Assembly (NCBI RefSeq): GCF_004341105.1
Contig: NZ_SLZK01000006.1
Location: forward strand, 62,001-126,000
DNA length: 64,000 nt
Direction: 5' to 3'
DNA from: Rhizobium sp. BK418
GTDB taxonomy: Bacteria > Pseudomonadota > Alphaproteobacteria > Rhizobiales > Rhizobiaceae
The translations under genes and the position numbers were made by a program. Under the pieces are notes generated by a model. It searched no databases. It was not told where the DNA came from and was given only the letters and a program-made list of their open reading frames with translations. Shown piece by piece: positions 25,683 to 34,041 of the stretch (the first letter of the stretch is position 1; the number at the start of each line of letters is the position of its first letter).

Positions 25683-26702
25683 ATGAGCAGATCGAGCGTT
25701 CGCCTCAAAGACATTGCCGACAAGACCGGATTTTCGGTCAATACAGTGTCGCTGGCACTGCGCGACAGCCCGCGTATTCCCGACGAGACGCGCCAACTCA
25801 TCCGCCGGACGGCCGATGCACTGAACTACCTGCCGAACCATATCGCCAAGTCGCTCGTCAGCCGCGAGACGAAGACGATCGGACTCATCCTCACCGACAT
25901 CACCAACCCGACGCTGACGCGCACGGCGCAGGCGATCGAGCTGGCGCTGGCCGAGCGCGGCTACGGCACGCTTTTTGCCACCTCCAATAATGATCCCGAG
26001 GAGGAAATCAAGGCGCTCGAAATGTTCCGCTCGCGCCAGGTGGATGGCATGCTCATCTACCCGCGCAGCCACCGGCGCCTCGACCACATCCGGAAAATCC
26101 GGCAATCGAACTATCCGATCGTGCTTCTGGTCGGCGATCCCGATGCCGGTATCGACGCCGTCTGTGTCGATGAACGGCGCGGCGCCTACAAGGCGACACG
26201 CCATCTGATCGATACCGGGCACAAGCGCATCGGCATCATCGACAGCGCCAATCCGCTCGGCAATGTCGAAAAGAGCGATGGTTATAGGCAGGCCCTTGCC
26301 GATGCCGGCATCGCTTTCGATCCCAAACTGGCCGCCGACCCGCATGGCCATTCGGTGATCAAGGGCTATTGGGCGATGGACGCACTGATGAACGTACCGA
26401 ACCGGCCGACGGGGGTTTTCACCGCCAATGATTCGCTTGCCATCGGCGCGCTTCGCTGGTGCCAGAAGAATGACGTGCAGGTGCCGAAGGATGTCGCCAT
26501 CATCGGCTTCGACAATATCGAATTTGCCGAACATGCGGCAACGCCCATCTCCAGCGTCAACTATGCCGTCGACATGGTGACCGAGCTTGCCGTCGAGCGG
26601 CTCATGAAGCTGGTCGCGGCCAAGGACGGGCTGCCGGAGCCGCGCATCACACAGATCGAACCGGATCTGGTGATCCGGGAAAGCACCATCGGCCGCAGCT
26701 AG
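25683..26702 (+). CDS. LacI-family transcriptional regulator
   Basis: Regulator of 339 residues. The helix-turn-helix is at residues 7-27 (VRLKDIADKTGFSVNTVSLA), the hinge near NYLPNHIAKSLVSRETKTIG, and the effector domain runs from there to the C-terminus (IGFDNIEFAEHAATPISSVN near residue 277). The two identical 17-bp operator candidates at 24067 and 25056 are probably its sites, since no other regulator is encoded in this sugar region. The next gene, a sugar isomerase, starts 44 bp downstream in the same direction. Confidence 0.9.
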   Translation: MSRSSVRLKDIADKTGFSVNTVSLALRDSPRIPDETRQLIRRTADALNYLPNHIAKSLVSRETKTIGLILTDITNPTLTRTAQAIELALAERGYGTLFATSNNDPEEEIKALEMFRSRQVDGMLIYPRSHRRLDHIRKIRQSNYPIVLLVGDPDAGIDAVCVDERRGAYKATRHLIDTGHKRIGIIDSANPLGNVEKSDGYRQALADAGIAFDPKLAADPHGHSVIKGYWAMDALMNVPNRPTGVFTANDSLAIGALRWCQKNDVQVPKDVAIIGFDNIEFAEHAATPISSVNYAVDMVTELAVERLMKLVAAKDGLPEPRITQIEPDLVIRESTIGRS

Positions 26703-26746
26703 AACCGGCAAGCCGGGCTCAGTGGCCAGGCAAAAAGGGAGGAAGA

Positions 26747-27505
26747 ATGGCCTATCCGATTTCCTATCAGCTCTATTCGTCGCGCAATTTTCCGCCCCTC
26801 CTTGCCCAGTTCCCGGAACTGAAGGCCTTCGGTTATGATGCGATCGAACCCTGGCTTCCGGCCTATGAGGCCGATGCCAAGGCCTTTCGCAAGGCGCTCG
26901 ACGATGCGGGGCTCAAATGCCATTGCTTCCACATGCCGCTGAAGGGGCTGATCGAAGAGCCGCAGCGTTTCGTTGACATCGCGCTGACCATGGGTGCGAC
27001 GGTAATGATCCCGCCTTATGTAACGCCGGAAGAGCGCGGCACGAGGGATGATGACTGGAAGGACCTTGGGAAGAAGCTCGCCGAAGGCGCCGATCGTGTC
27101 GCATCCGACGGGCTCAAGGTCGCCTGGCACAACCACGATTTCGAGTTCTGGCCGCTGGCGAGTGGTTTGCGTCCCATTGACCTGATTTTCGAGGGTGCGG
27201 GTGCCGACGTCTGGTTCGAGATCGATTGTGGCTGGATCACCCGGGCCGGGGCCGATCCGGCGGCCGAACTTCAAAAATTCGAAGATCGCATCATCGCCAT
27301 TCAGATGAAGGACATGGCCCCTGAGGGCACGAAGGAAGATGATGGCTGGGCGGCGACCGGCGACGGCATCATCGGCTGGGCAAAGCTCGTACCACTCTTC
27401 CGGATGACGAAGGCCGAACACATCGTCACCGAACACGATAACCCGTCCGACTGGCGGCGTTTCGCCAAACGCTCGATCGAGCATATCAAGGCGCTCGGGC
27501 TCTGA
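26747..27505 (+). CDS. Sugar phosphate isomerase/epimerase-type TIM-barrel protein
   Basis: Xylose isomerase-like TIM barrel, 252 residues: YQLYSSRNFPPLLAQFPELK at the N-terminus, then a barrel with candidate metal and acid-base residues in AWHNHDFEF (H127-N-H129), WFEIDCGWITRAG near residue 155 and TEHDNPSDW near residue 228. RBS GGGAGGAAG is clear. It belongs with the upstream LacI gene and the transporter. Inositol, tagatose or keto-sugar epimerases share this fold, so the substrate cannot be named. Confidence 0.78.
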   Translation: MAYPISYQLYSSRNFPPLLAQFPELKAFGYDAIEPWLPAYEADAKAFRKALDDAGLKCHCFHMPLKGLIEEPQRFVDIALTMGATVMIPPYVTPEERGTRDDDWKDLGKKLAEGADRVASDGLKVAWHNHDFEFWPLASGLRPIDLIFEGAGADVWFEIDCGWITRAGADPAAELQKFEDRIIAIQMKDMAPEGTKEDDGWAATGDGIIGWAKLVPLFRMTKAEHIVTEHDNPSDWRRFAKRSIEHIKALGL

Positions 27506-27824
27506 TTGTACCCCTTACCCCCTCGTCTAAATCGCCTCGTAATTTACGGCCGTAACGCGCATGATAGTTGTCTTTCAGCCCGTAAGCTGCGGCTGCGCCC
27601 GGTCCGTATTACGGGATGATGTTCCGGAATAAGGCGGCGTCTCGCGCCTACATGCAGTATTTGTAAATTATACTGGTAGCAAATACCGCCCAAGACCGTA
27701 AATAATCGATGAAAATCTCAATCCAGACAGGTAAAAGTGCTTCCCGTTGCATGCTAATCGATCTAACATTGTGCAACCAGTCGGTTCGTCCCAAGCGTTC
27801 CGGCTTTTGAAGGTGAGAACCGTG
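27506..27824. promoter_or_regulatory. Regulatory region upstream of the BTAD regulator, with repeated CCGTAA motifs
   Basis: No gene is supported in these 319 bp. They hold five CCGTAA/TTACGG hexamers: a perfect palindrome TTACGGCCGTAA at 27544-27555 (two hexamers), CCGTAA at 27580-27585, CCGTATTACGG at 27604-27614 (one full hexamer plus a partial one), and CCGTAA at 27696-27701. BTAD/SARP-type regulators bind spaced repeats, so these may be autoregulatory sites. No known riboswitch was recognised. Confidence 0.45.
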
Positions 27825-29777
27825 ATGGACGGGTCAACCGGGGAAGTAAAAGCGAACAGACTATGTCTGCTCGGCAGGCCGCGATTATTGGCCGCCGGGA
27901 CCGAACTCCCCTTGCCCGAAAAATCCTATTTCCTGCTGGCGTTGCTGGCGCTATCCCAGGAACCGCTGGTCGACCGCGAAACCATCCGGTGCCAGCTCTG
28001 GCAATCCGAACTTCCTGAAAAACGTGCCGGCAGCCTGCGTCAGCTCCTGTCTCGCATAGAACAGAGCATTCCCGAGGGCTTGCCGCCCTTGCTCATTGCC
28101 ACGCGCACCCATCTCGGCCTCGCACCCGGCTGGGAGATCGACCTCAAGATCCTCAAGCGGAAGGAGATGCTGAGGCGAGAAGAAAGCGACATCCTGCTTG
28201 GCGAACTGCTCGAAAGCGTCAAGTCTCCCACACAGGGTGCGGAAGACTGGCTGACCTTCGAGCGCCAGCGGATCGACGAATTGCGCTCGGCCCATCTTGT
28301 CCGCCTGCTGGAAAACGAAAACGAGCGCACGGACGAGGAACAGATCGGCTTTGCCAAGCGCCTGATCGAGCTCGATCCCGCCAATGAAATCGCCTGCCGG
28401 GCGCTGATGCGCGCCCTTGCCCGCATGAACGACCTGCCGGCAGCGCGTCAGGCCTATCTGAAGTGCCGCACGCAACTCAGGGACGATTTCGACGTCGAGC
28501 CGGACGAGGCGACGACGGCGCTTGCCCGCGAGCTCGGCATATTGGCGGCCGCACAGCCGGCGACAGACCGTCCCCGTCCCACCTCCGATCTTTTGATCGA
28601 TCCGGCGGGCCAGCCACGCATCGTCATCCTGCCGCCCGAAAGCATCTTCACCGATCCTCTGATGGACCGGGTCGGCCGCGCACTGCTCGAAGACGTCACG
28701 ATCGGCCTCAGCCAGCAGCGCGGCTTCAAGGTGATCGCCGCCCATACGAGCCTGGAAATGCTGAGCCGCGCGCTCGATCCGACACGCCAAACAGTCGGCC
28801 CAATCGACCTTTCGTTCGACTATGCGGTCTATGTGACGATCCAGGGCCGGGACGAGGATGTCTATGCCACCTGCCGGCTGACGCGCACAGCCACGTCCGA
28901 AGTACTGTGGGCGGTCGAAATTCCCTTCGCGATGCAGAGAATCAGCGAAGCCTTCAGCCAGCTCACCCGACGCATCGTCATGACGCTTGCCGATACGATC
29001 GAACGCTACGAACTGGCAATGCCGCTCGGTGACGTGCCGGCTTCGGCCTATCGCCTCTATCTCGAAGGAAAGCGGCTGATTTCCCAGACCGACCTGCAGC
29101 ATCTGCGCCAGGCGCGCAAATGGTTCAAATCGTCGCTCAGCCGTTATGAACATTTCTCGCCTGCCCATGCAGGCCTGTCGCGCGCGCTCGGCATGGAATG
29201 GCTGATCCGCGGCATGCACGACCGTGACCTGCTGGATGAAGCCTACGCCTCCGCAAGGATGGCACGGCAGACAGACCCGAACAGCGGCCGGGCCTATCGC
29301 GAGCTTGGCTTCGTGGCACTGTATCGTCGCCGCTTCGAGGAAAGCCTCGAAATGTTCGAGCAGGCGCGTGAGCTCAATCCCAACGATGCCGACATCCTTG
29401 CCGATTATGCCGACGCGCTGCTGCACAATGCCGAATTCGACAAGGCACTGGAATTGAGCAAGGCAGCCTTCAAGCTCAATCCGCTGCCGCCGGATTATTA
29501 TTACTGGAACCTCGGGGGCATTCATTTCGACCGCGAAGAATATGAGGAAGCGATCGAGGCACTGGAGCCGGTGAAGACCAAGCAGGCCACGGCCCGGCTG
29601 CTCGCCGCCTCGCATGCCATGGCCGGCGACCTCAAGAAGGCGCAGAAATATGCGCAAGTCGTGCTCGAGAATTTTCCGGATTTCCGCAGCGAGGACATCC
29701 GACACTTTATCCCTGACCGCGAGCAGGTTCACACGAACAGGCTGATTCATGCTCTTCAGCTGGCTGGATTGCCCTGA
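27825..29777 (+). CDS. BTAD/SARP-like transcriptional regulator with TPR region
   Basis: Large regulator of 650 residues. An N-terminal OmpR/SARP-like winged-helix region (LCLLGRPRLLAAGTELPLPE, then LLALLALSQEPLVDRETIRC) is followed by a bacterial transcriptional activator domain (LIELDPANEIACRALMRALA near residue 185; QLRDDFDVEPDEATTALARE near residue 225). A middle domain comes next, resembling the adenylate-cyclase-associated region of related proteins, and TPR-type repeats run from about residue 460 to the end (SGRAYRELGFVALYRRRFEE; DADILADYADALLHNAEFDK). The ATG at 27825 was chosen for AAGGTGAG upstream; a TTG at 27747 would add 26 residues. It precedes the peptide/YcaO/TfuA genes. Confidence 0.8.
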   Translation: MDGSTGEVKANRLCLLGRPRLLAAGTELPLPEKSYFLLALLALSQEPLVDRETIRCQLWQSELPEKRAGSLRQLLSRIEQSIPEGLPPLLIATRTHLGLAPGWEIDLKILKRKEMLRREESDILLGELLESVKSPTQGAEDWLTFERQRIDELRSAHLVRLLENENERTDEEQIGFAKRLIELDPANEIACRALMRALARMNDLPAARQAYLKCRTQLRDDFDVEPDEATTALARELGILAAAQPATDRPRPTSDLLIDPAGQPRIVILPPESIFTDPLMDRVGRALLEDVTIGLSQQRGFKVIAAHTSLEMLSRALDPTRQTVGPIDLSFDYAVYVTIQGRDEDVYATCRLTRTATSEVLWAVEIPFAMQRISEAFSQLTRRIVMTLADTIERYELAMPLGDVPASAYRLYLEGKRLISQTDLQHLRQARKWFKSSLSRYEHFSPAHAGLSRALGMEWLIRGMHDRDLLDEAYASARMARQTDPNSGRAYRELGFVALYRRRFEESLEMFEQARELNPNDADILADYADALLHNAEFDKALELSKAAFKLNPLPPDYYYWNLGGIHFDREEYEEAIEALEPVKTKQATARLLAASHAMAGDLKKAQKYAQVVLENFPDFRSEDIRHFIPDREQVHTNRLIHALQLAGLP

Positions 29778-29796
29778 TAGCTCGCATTTTAACAAT

Positions 29797-29817
29797 GCCT
29801 GTAACGCTTGAATGACG
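29797..29817 (+). repeat. 21-bp near-repeat, left copy
   Basis: Starts GCCTGTAACGCTTGAAT and matches 19 of 21 positions at 32024-32044. The copies bracket the candidate precursor, YcaO and TfuA genes. This copy is in the leader region of the peptide gene. Confidence 0.5.
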
Positions 29818-29879
29818 CAGGCAATGCTCTCTTCCAATGGTTAACGGCGGCCCAGCCGCCTACCTTCTGGAGAGAGATC

Positions 29880-30023
29880 ATGAAGACCATTGAAACCAAC
29901 GCCGCAATCCAGACCCCAACGCTCCGTTTCTCCGCTGCCGCCAAGGCTGCCATGAAGCAGGACGAACTCAGCGTTTCGCCGAACGGCCTTGAAAACCTGA
30001 CGCACGCCCTGAAATTCCGGTAA
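29880..30023 (+). CDS. 47-residue candidate RiPP precursor peptide
   Basis: Short peptide starting MKTIETNAAIQTPTLRFSAA and ending LENLTHALKFR, with LSVSPNG between. It has a strong RBS (GGAGAGAGATC directly before the ATG). An in-frame ATG at 29808 would give 71 residues but has no RBS. The gene is 13 bp upstream of a YcaO gene and in line with TfuA, the place where precursor genes sit in thioamide or azoline RiPP loci. It has no cysteine, so azoles could form only from Ser or Thr; a backbone thioamide, the usual TfuA-YcaO product, needs no specific side chain. There is no recognised homology. Confidence 0.65.
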   Translation: MKTIETNAAIQTPTLRFSAAAKAAMKQDELSVSPNGLENLTHALKFR

Positions 30024-30036
30024 GGAATAGCAGCTG

Positions 30037-31299
30037 ATGTCAGCATTCACCGAACTTGCTTTGCTTGCCGAAGACCTTCAGCGGTCATCGGCAGGCGTCA
30101 ACAGCTACCACGACCGGTCGATGACCCCGGCGCAGACCTTTGCGGCGATCAAACCGCACCTGCGCGATTTTGGGATTACCCGCGTCGGGCTGCTGACCGG
30201 GCTCGACGTGCTGAACATTCCGGTTGCCTTTGCTACCCGGCCGAACAGTCACACGCTGTCGGTCTTCCAGGGAAAGGGCATCGACAAGGAAGCGGCGATG
30301 ACCTCGGCCGCCATGGAGGCGATCGAGACCCGAATTGCCGAGATTGCGCCTGCCGACCTGACGCTCGCCAGCCTTGAGGCCATGAGGGCTGAACGGGCGG
30401 CGATGATCGACCTCGACAGCGTGGCACGCTGCGCGCCCGACGAGATCGGCAATGGCCTTATCCCCTGGTGTTCCGGCTTCGACCTTCTTTCTAACAGTAC
30501 GGCCTTCGTGCCCTGGTGGCTGGTCGGCCTCGACCATCGCGGCGAACGCCCGCCGGGCTTCGAACAATCGAGCGATGGCCTTGCATCGGGCAATACGCCG
30601 GCCGAAGCCGTCTTGCACGGGCTTTGCGAACTGGTTGAGCGCGATGCCTTTGCGCTCACCCAGCTCAAATCCCCAGAACAGCTCAAGCAGGCAAGGGTCG
30701 ATCCACTCGCCTTCGGCGATGCCGTTATTGACATCATGGTCGATCGCATCCGCCAGGCCGGTATGCGCCTGCTGCTGATCGACATGACCACCGATATCGG
30801 TGTCCCGGCCTTTCTCGCCGTCATCATTCCCGGCAATCTCTCTGACCGCGTCGATGCCCGTTGGGCCCAGGTCTGCGGCGGTTGCGGCTGCCATCCCGAT
30901 CCGGTGCGCGCAGCACTTCGCGCCATTACCGAGGCTGCCCAGAGCCGATTGACGGCGATTGCCGGCAGCAGAGACGATTTTTCGCCGAAGATCTACCAAC
31001 GCATCGATCGCAGCGCCGGCATGCGCCAGGTCGTCGATCTCTGCAACAACGATGCGGCGCTGAAGCCATTTCCCATGCGACAGCATCGTCCAGCGACGAT
31101 CCAGGATACGATCCGTCATATTTCCGGCCGGCTGAGGGCTGCCGGCATCGGCCAGATCATCGCCGTCCCTCTGTCGCATCCCACCCTTCCGGTTTCCGTC
31201 ATCCGCGTGATCGTGCCCGGCCTCGAGGTCGATATCAGCGGCCAATACATCCAGCTCGGCCTGCGCGCCGTCAATGTGATCCGGGAGGCCGCGGCATGA
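30037..31299 (+). CDS. YcaO-domain ATP-dependent cyclodehydratase/thioamide synthetase
   Basis: YcaO-family enzyme, 420 residues, which activates peptide backbone amides with ATP. The family ATP/Mg motifs are present: AAMEAIETRIAE near residue 91, LCELVERDAFALTQ near residue 197 and ALRAITEAAQSRL near residue 294. With a TfuA partner encoded next (4-bp overlap, ATGA), the expected product is a thioamide or azoline in a small peptide, as in trifolitoxin- or thioviridamide-type systems. No E1-like or flavin dehydrogenase gene is adjacent, so oxidation to azole is not supported. RBS AAGGAATAG is clear. Confidence 0.88.
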   Translation: MSAFTELALLAEDLQRSSAGVNSYHDRSMTPAQTFAAIKPHLRDFGITRVGLLTGLDVLNIPVAFATRPNSHTLSVFQGKGIDKEAAMTSAAMEAIETRIAEIAPADLTLASLEAMRAERAAMIDLDSVARCAPDEIGNGLIPWCSGFDLLSNSTAFVPWWLVGLDHRGERPPGFEQSSDGLASGNTPAEAVLHGLCELVERDAFALTQLKSPEQLKQARVDPLAFGDAVIDIMVDRIRQAGMRLLLIDMTTDIGVPAFLAVIIPGNLSDRVDARWAQVCGGCGCHPDPVRAALRAITEAAQSRLTAIAGSRDDFSPKIYQRIDRSAGMRQVVDLCNNDAALKPFPMRQHRPATIQDTIRHISGRLRAAGIGQIIAVPLSHPTLPVSVIRVIVPGLEVDISGQYIQLGLRAVNVIREAAA

Positions 31300-32042
31300 A
31301 GGTCCTGTTCGTCGGCCCGAGCCTTGCAAGCGGCATAACGGAGGCGCGCAAGCAGCATCCCAACATCGATTTCCGTGCGCCTGCCGCCTGCGGCGACATT
31401 CTGAAGGCCGTGCATGAAGGGGCAACCGCGATCGGCCTGATCGACGGTTATTTCGGCGATCTGCCCTCGGTCTGGCACAAGGAGATCCTCTTTGCGCTGG
31501 AACGGGGCGTTGCCGTTGCCGGCGGCTCCAGCATGGGTGCGCTGCGGGCCGCCGAATGTTCGGCCTTCGGCATGATCGGAATCGGCTCGATCTACCAGGA
31601 CTACGAATCCGGCGAGCTGCTGGACGACGAGGCGGTGGCGTTGGTCCATGCGCCGCAGGAACTCGGCTGGCTGCCGCTTTCCGTTCCCTGGGTCGATTTC
31701 GAGCCGACGATCGAGGGGCTTCATGCCAGGGGCGAGATTACCGTCAGCGAGCGCAAGAAGCTGCTTTTGGCCGGACGCTTCCTGCACTTTTCCGAGCGGA
31801 CCTACGCCAAGGTCGTCGAAGAGGCTCACTTCGCCCGCAAGCCTCGACGTGAGCAGATCCTGGCAGTGATCCGTGCCAATCGCGTCGAGCGCAAGCGCGC
31901 CGACGCGATCAAAGTGCTGGAATGGCTGGAAAAGGGAGAATTTGCGTCAGCAAAGCGTGACTGGAGCTTTGCCGCAACCTCGCATTTTGAACTGCTGCAG
32001 GCCGAAGTCACGCAGAAGAGCGGGCCTGTAACGCTCGAATAA
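31296..32042 (+). CDS. TfuA-like protein, YcaO partner
   Basis: TfuA-domain protein, 248 residues, of the family named after the trifolitoxin locus of Rhizobium leguminosarum. It begins MKVLFVGPSLASGITEARKQ and holds the central TfuA core: GATAIGLIDGYFGDLPSVWH near residue 43 and GGSSMGALRAAECSAFGMIG near residue 75, then a helical C-terminal region. In characterised systems TfuA assists YcaO in thioamide formation, probably by supplying sulfur. It overlaps ycaO by 4 bp. The second copy of the 21-bp repeat covers its stop codon. Confidence 0.88.
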   Translation: MKVLFVGPSLASGITEARKQHPNIDFRAPAACGDILKAVHEGATAIGLIDGYFGDLPSVWHKEILFALERGVAVAGGSSMGALRAAECSAFGMIGIGSIYQDYESGELLDDEAVALVHAPQELGWLPLSVPWVDFEPTIEGLHARGEITVSERKKLLLAGRFLHFSERTYAKVVEEAHFARKPRREQILAVIRANRVERKRADAIKVLEWLEKGEFASAKRDWSFAATSHFELLQAEVTQKSGPVTLE

Positions 32043-32044
32043 CG
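32024..32044 (+). repeat. 21-bp near-repeat, right copy
   Basis: Starts GCCTGTAACGCTCGAAT and differs from the copy at 29797-29817 at two positions. It overlaps the last codons and stop of the TfuA gene. A further shared 10-mer, CTCGCATTTT, precedes both copies (29781 and 31979) at different distances. Confidence 0.5.
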
Positions 32045-32102
32045 GTCAGGGTCGAATATAGCCGTCGTGGGGATTTGACGTTCACCGTCGAGGGCGGAAA
32101 CA

Positions 32103-32369
32103 ATGTTTGAGAATAGGGATGAAGGTGAAGGCAGAGAATACGCAAGACTCTTCCGGCTGCTGTCGGCAGCCAAGGACGAGGCTGAAAAACTTCAGCTGCG
32201 CAATCTCATGCACCTGACAAACATGGCGCTGCTGCAGGTCGTCATCGATTGGGACGGCATCGATCCGGACAGGGAACTCGATGCGAACCTCGAAAAACTG
32301 GTCGGCAGCAAAGCCAAGATCGCAATGAAGGACGCTGGCGAAAATCTGATCGTGATTGACCGCCATTAA
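32103..32369 (+). CDS. Small hypothetical protein
   Basis: An 88-residue acidic, probably helical protein (YARLFRLLSAAKDEAEKLQL, then MHLTNMALLQVVIDWDGIDP). It has no signal peptide or membrane segment and I do not recognise a family. It lies 60 bp after the TfuA gene in the same direction and converges with the XRE regulator gene. It may belong to the RiPP locus (immunity or accessory role) or be unrelated. Its start ATG has a modest purine-rich upstream sequence (GAGGGCGG). Confidence 0.55.
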   Translation: MFENRDEGEGREYARLFRLLSAAKDEAEKLQLRNLMHLTNMALLQVVIDWDGIDPDRELDANLEKLVGSKAKIAMKDAGENLIVIDRH

Positions 32370-32415
32370 TCCCGCTGCGGGGTGCGACTGACCGCAATAG
32401 AATCAGGCCGACGTG

Positions 32416-32823
32416 CTATTCCGCAGCGTCGGCTTCCATCTGCTCGGTGCTGGCGATTGCCTGGACGAGCTTGAGGATTTTCTTGCGAACCTGCTCGTTC
32501 TTGATCGAGAAGAAGGCAGCATTGAGCTGGACGCCTTCACGCGAAATGACAAATTCTTCGCTCGGAGCGGGATTATCGTTTGCGTTGGCGGCCGGAGCCG
32601 TCAGATCGTCGAAGAAGGTTCTGACATCGACGTTGAGCGCGCCGGCAATTTCAACGAGCATGCTGGCGGAGACGCGGTTGGAGCCTTTTTCGTATTTCTG
32701 GATCTGCTGGAAGGTCACGCCAACACGATCGCCCAGTTCCGTCTGAGAAACCTTTCTCAGCAGTCGCTGTATGCGGATCGTCTTGCCGACGTGAACGTCA
32801 ACGGAATGCGGTTCTTCTTTCAT
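32416..32823 (-). CDS. XRE-family transcriptional regulator
   Basis: Cro/CI-type DNA-binding protein, 135 residues. The helix-turn-helix is at about residues 15-70: GKTIRIQRLLRKVSQTELGD, then GVTFQQIQKYEKGSNRVSAS. The C-terminal half (from NANDNPAPSEEF) is low in recognisable structure apart from a final helix. RBS GGAGGGA precedes the start. It resembles the rhizobial PraR-type single-HTH regulators in size, but this naming is only by eye. An inverted repeat (CCGG-N-CC and GGCCGG) lies upstream near 32846-32872. Confidence 0.8.
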   Translation of the reverse strand: MKEEPHSVDVHVGKTIRIQRLLRKVSQTELGDRVGVTFQQIQKYEKGSNRVSASMLVEIAGALNVDVRTFFDDLTAPAANANDNPAPSEEFVISREGVQLNAAFFSIKNEQVRKKILKLVQAIASTEQMEADAAE

Positions 32824-33053
32824 CTGATATTCCCTCCTGCGAAAACCGGGCCAACAACTTACATGGCCGGTAATAACAACTTTTAGCCGAGTTAGCTCAA
32901 CCTAGCAATTGCTTGGATGTAGTTTGCCTGAGCCAAAACATCACGCCATCCGAGAGCCCCTACGGATTGCACGTCGGAACAGATCACTTCAGTCAAAAAT
33001 TCGGCGGAGTTAAACTTTGAAAGAGCGAACCTGTGTCGCCCGAGGGAGGCAAC

Positions 33054-33878
33054 TCAGAGGTTCCAGAGGCGCTGCGCATTGCCGTAAAGCAGCTGCGAAC
33101 GCTCCGATTGCGCAGTGCCCGACAATACGGCCTGGGTGGCCGCGACCCAGGTGGAAAGCCCGTTCGCCAGCGTGCAGACCGGCCAGTCGCTGCCCCAGAC
33201 CACACGACCCCAGCCGAAGCTCGAGATAACATGCTCGATATAGGGACGCAGGTTTTCCGCCGTCCAGCTGGCCGGATCGGCGTTGGTGACAATGCCGGAA
33301 ATCTTGGCGACAACATTCGGCCGGCGAGCGATTTCGGTTATGCCGCGGCTCCACGGCTCGAAGGCGTTCGTTTTAATATCCGGATTGCCGCAATGATCGA
33401 GTACGAACTGCACGTCGGGCGCGGCATCGGCAAGCGCCACGACCTTGCTCACCTGATGCGGCAGCGTGCAGAGGTCGAAGGTCAGGCCGGTGCCGGAAAG
33501 CCTTCTGACATTCTCGCGAAAGAGCTCACCTTCCGAGACATCGTCGGGCACGACATGCAGCACGCGCCGAAAACCCTTGACGAAGGGATCGGCCATCTGG
33601 CGATCCAGATAGGCGGCAAAGCCATCCTCTTCCGGCCGACAGGAAACGATCGCACCGGCAACCAGATCGCCGAGGCGGCTGACATAATCAGTCTCGGCCT
33701 GCATGATGACCGGATCGACATCCACCTCCATATGCAGCACTTTTGTGATGCCGCAGCGTTTGGCCTCGCGCGCATAGGTCTCGTAGAGAAAATCGCGGTC
33801 GAGTGCTGGCACATTGGCAAGCCAAGGATAACTCAGGGCCGACCGGTCGATGACGTGCAGATGGGTATCGATGAACAC
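33054..33878 (-). CDS. Amidohydrolase 2-family lactonase, probable L-fuconolactonase
   Basis: Metal-dependent hydrolase, 274 residues, expected to open L-fucono-lactone. It shows the HxH metal motif at residues 6-8 (IDTHLHVID), FVLDHCGNPD near residue 175 and the metal-binding Asp in VVWGSDWPV near residue 230, the pattern of the dicarboxylate/lactone hydrolase group. The start is a GTG seven bases after GGAGGA; a TTG at 33893 is in frame but overlaps that RBS. The neighbours encode a fuconate-type dehydratase, an SDR and an IclR regulator, supporting sugar-acid lactone hydrolysis. Confidence 0.78.
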   Translation of the reverse strand: MFIDTHLHVIDRSALSYPWLANVPALDRDFLYETYAREAKRCGITKVLHMEVDVDPVIMQAETDYVSRLGDLVAGAIVSCRPEEDGFAAYLDRQMADPFVKGFRRVLHVVPDDVSEGELFRENVRRLSGTGLTFDLCTLPHQVSKVVALADAAPDVQFVLDHCGNPDIKTNAFEPWSRGITEIARRPNVVAKISGIVTNADPASWTAENLRPYIEHVISSFGWGRVVWGSDWPVCTLANGLSTWVAATQAVLSGTAQSERSQLLYGNAQRLWNL

Positions 33879-34041
33879 GCTCTTTTCCTCCAAAGAGTGG
33901 CTGGCAGCAACCTATCTTTGGTGAATGGATTGTTCAAATAGAAATTCTGCAGCAGCACGGTCGGAAAATCGGAATCGATTTTGGAAAGCCCTGATGCGTC
34001 GGTTCAAGGAGTTGGAGCGTCCTTTGGGAGCCTGCGCAATC

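Noticed and set aside
27951-29837. Minus-strand open frame of 628 codons across the BTAD regulator
   Set aside because: It mirrors the regulator gene, a common effect of high-GC codon use; it has no domain features and no RBS, while the plus strand encodes BTAD and TPR motifs.
30085-31425. Minus-strand open frame of 446 codons over the YcaO gene
   Set aside because: The plus strand carries the YcaO ATP motifs and couples to TfuA; the opposite frame shows low-complexity His/Arg-rich sequence without family features.
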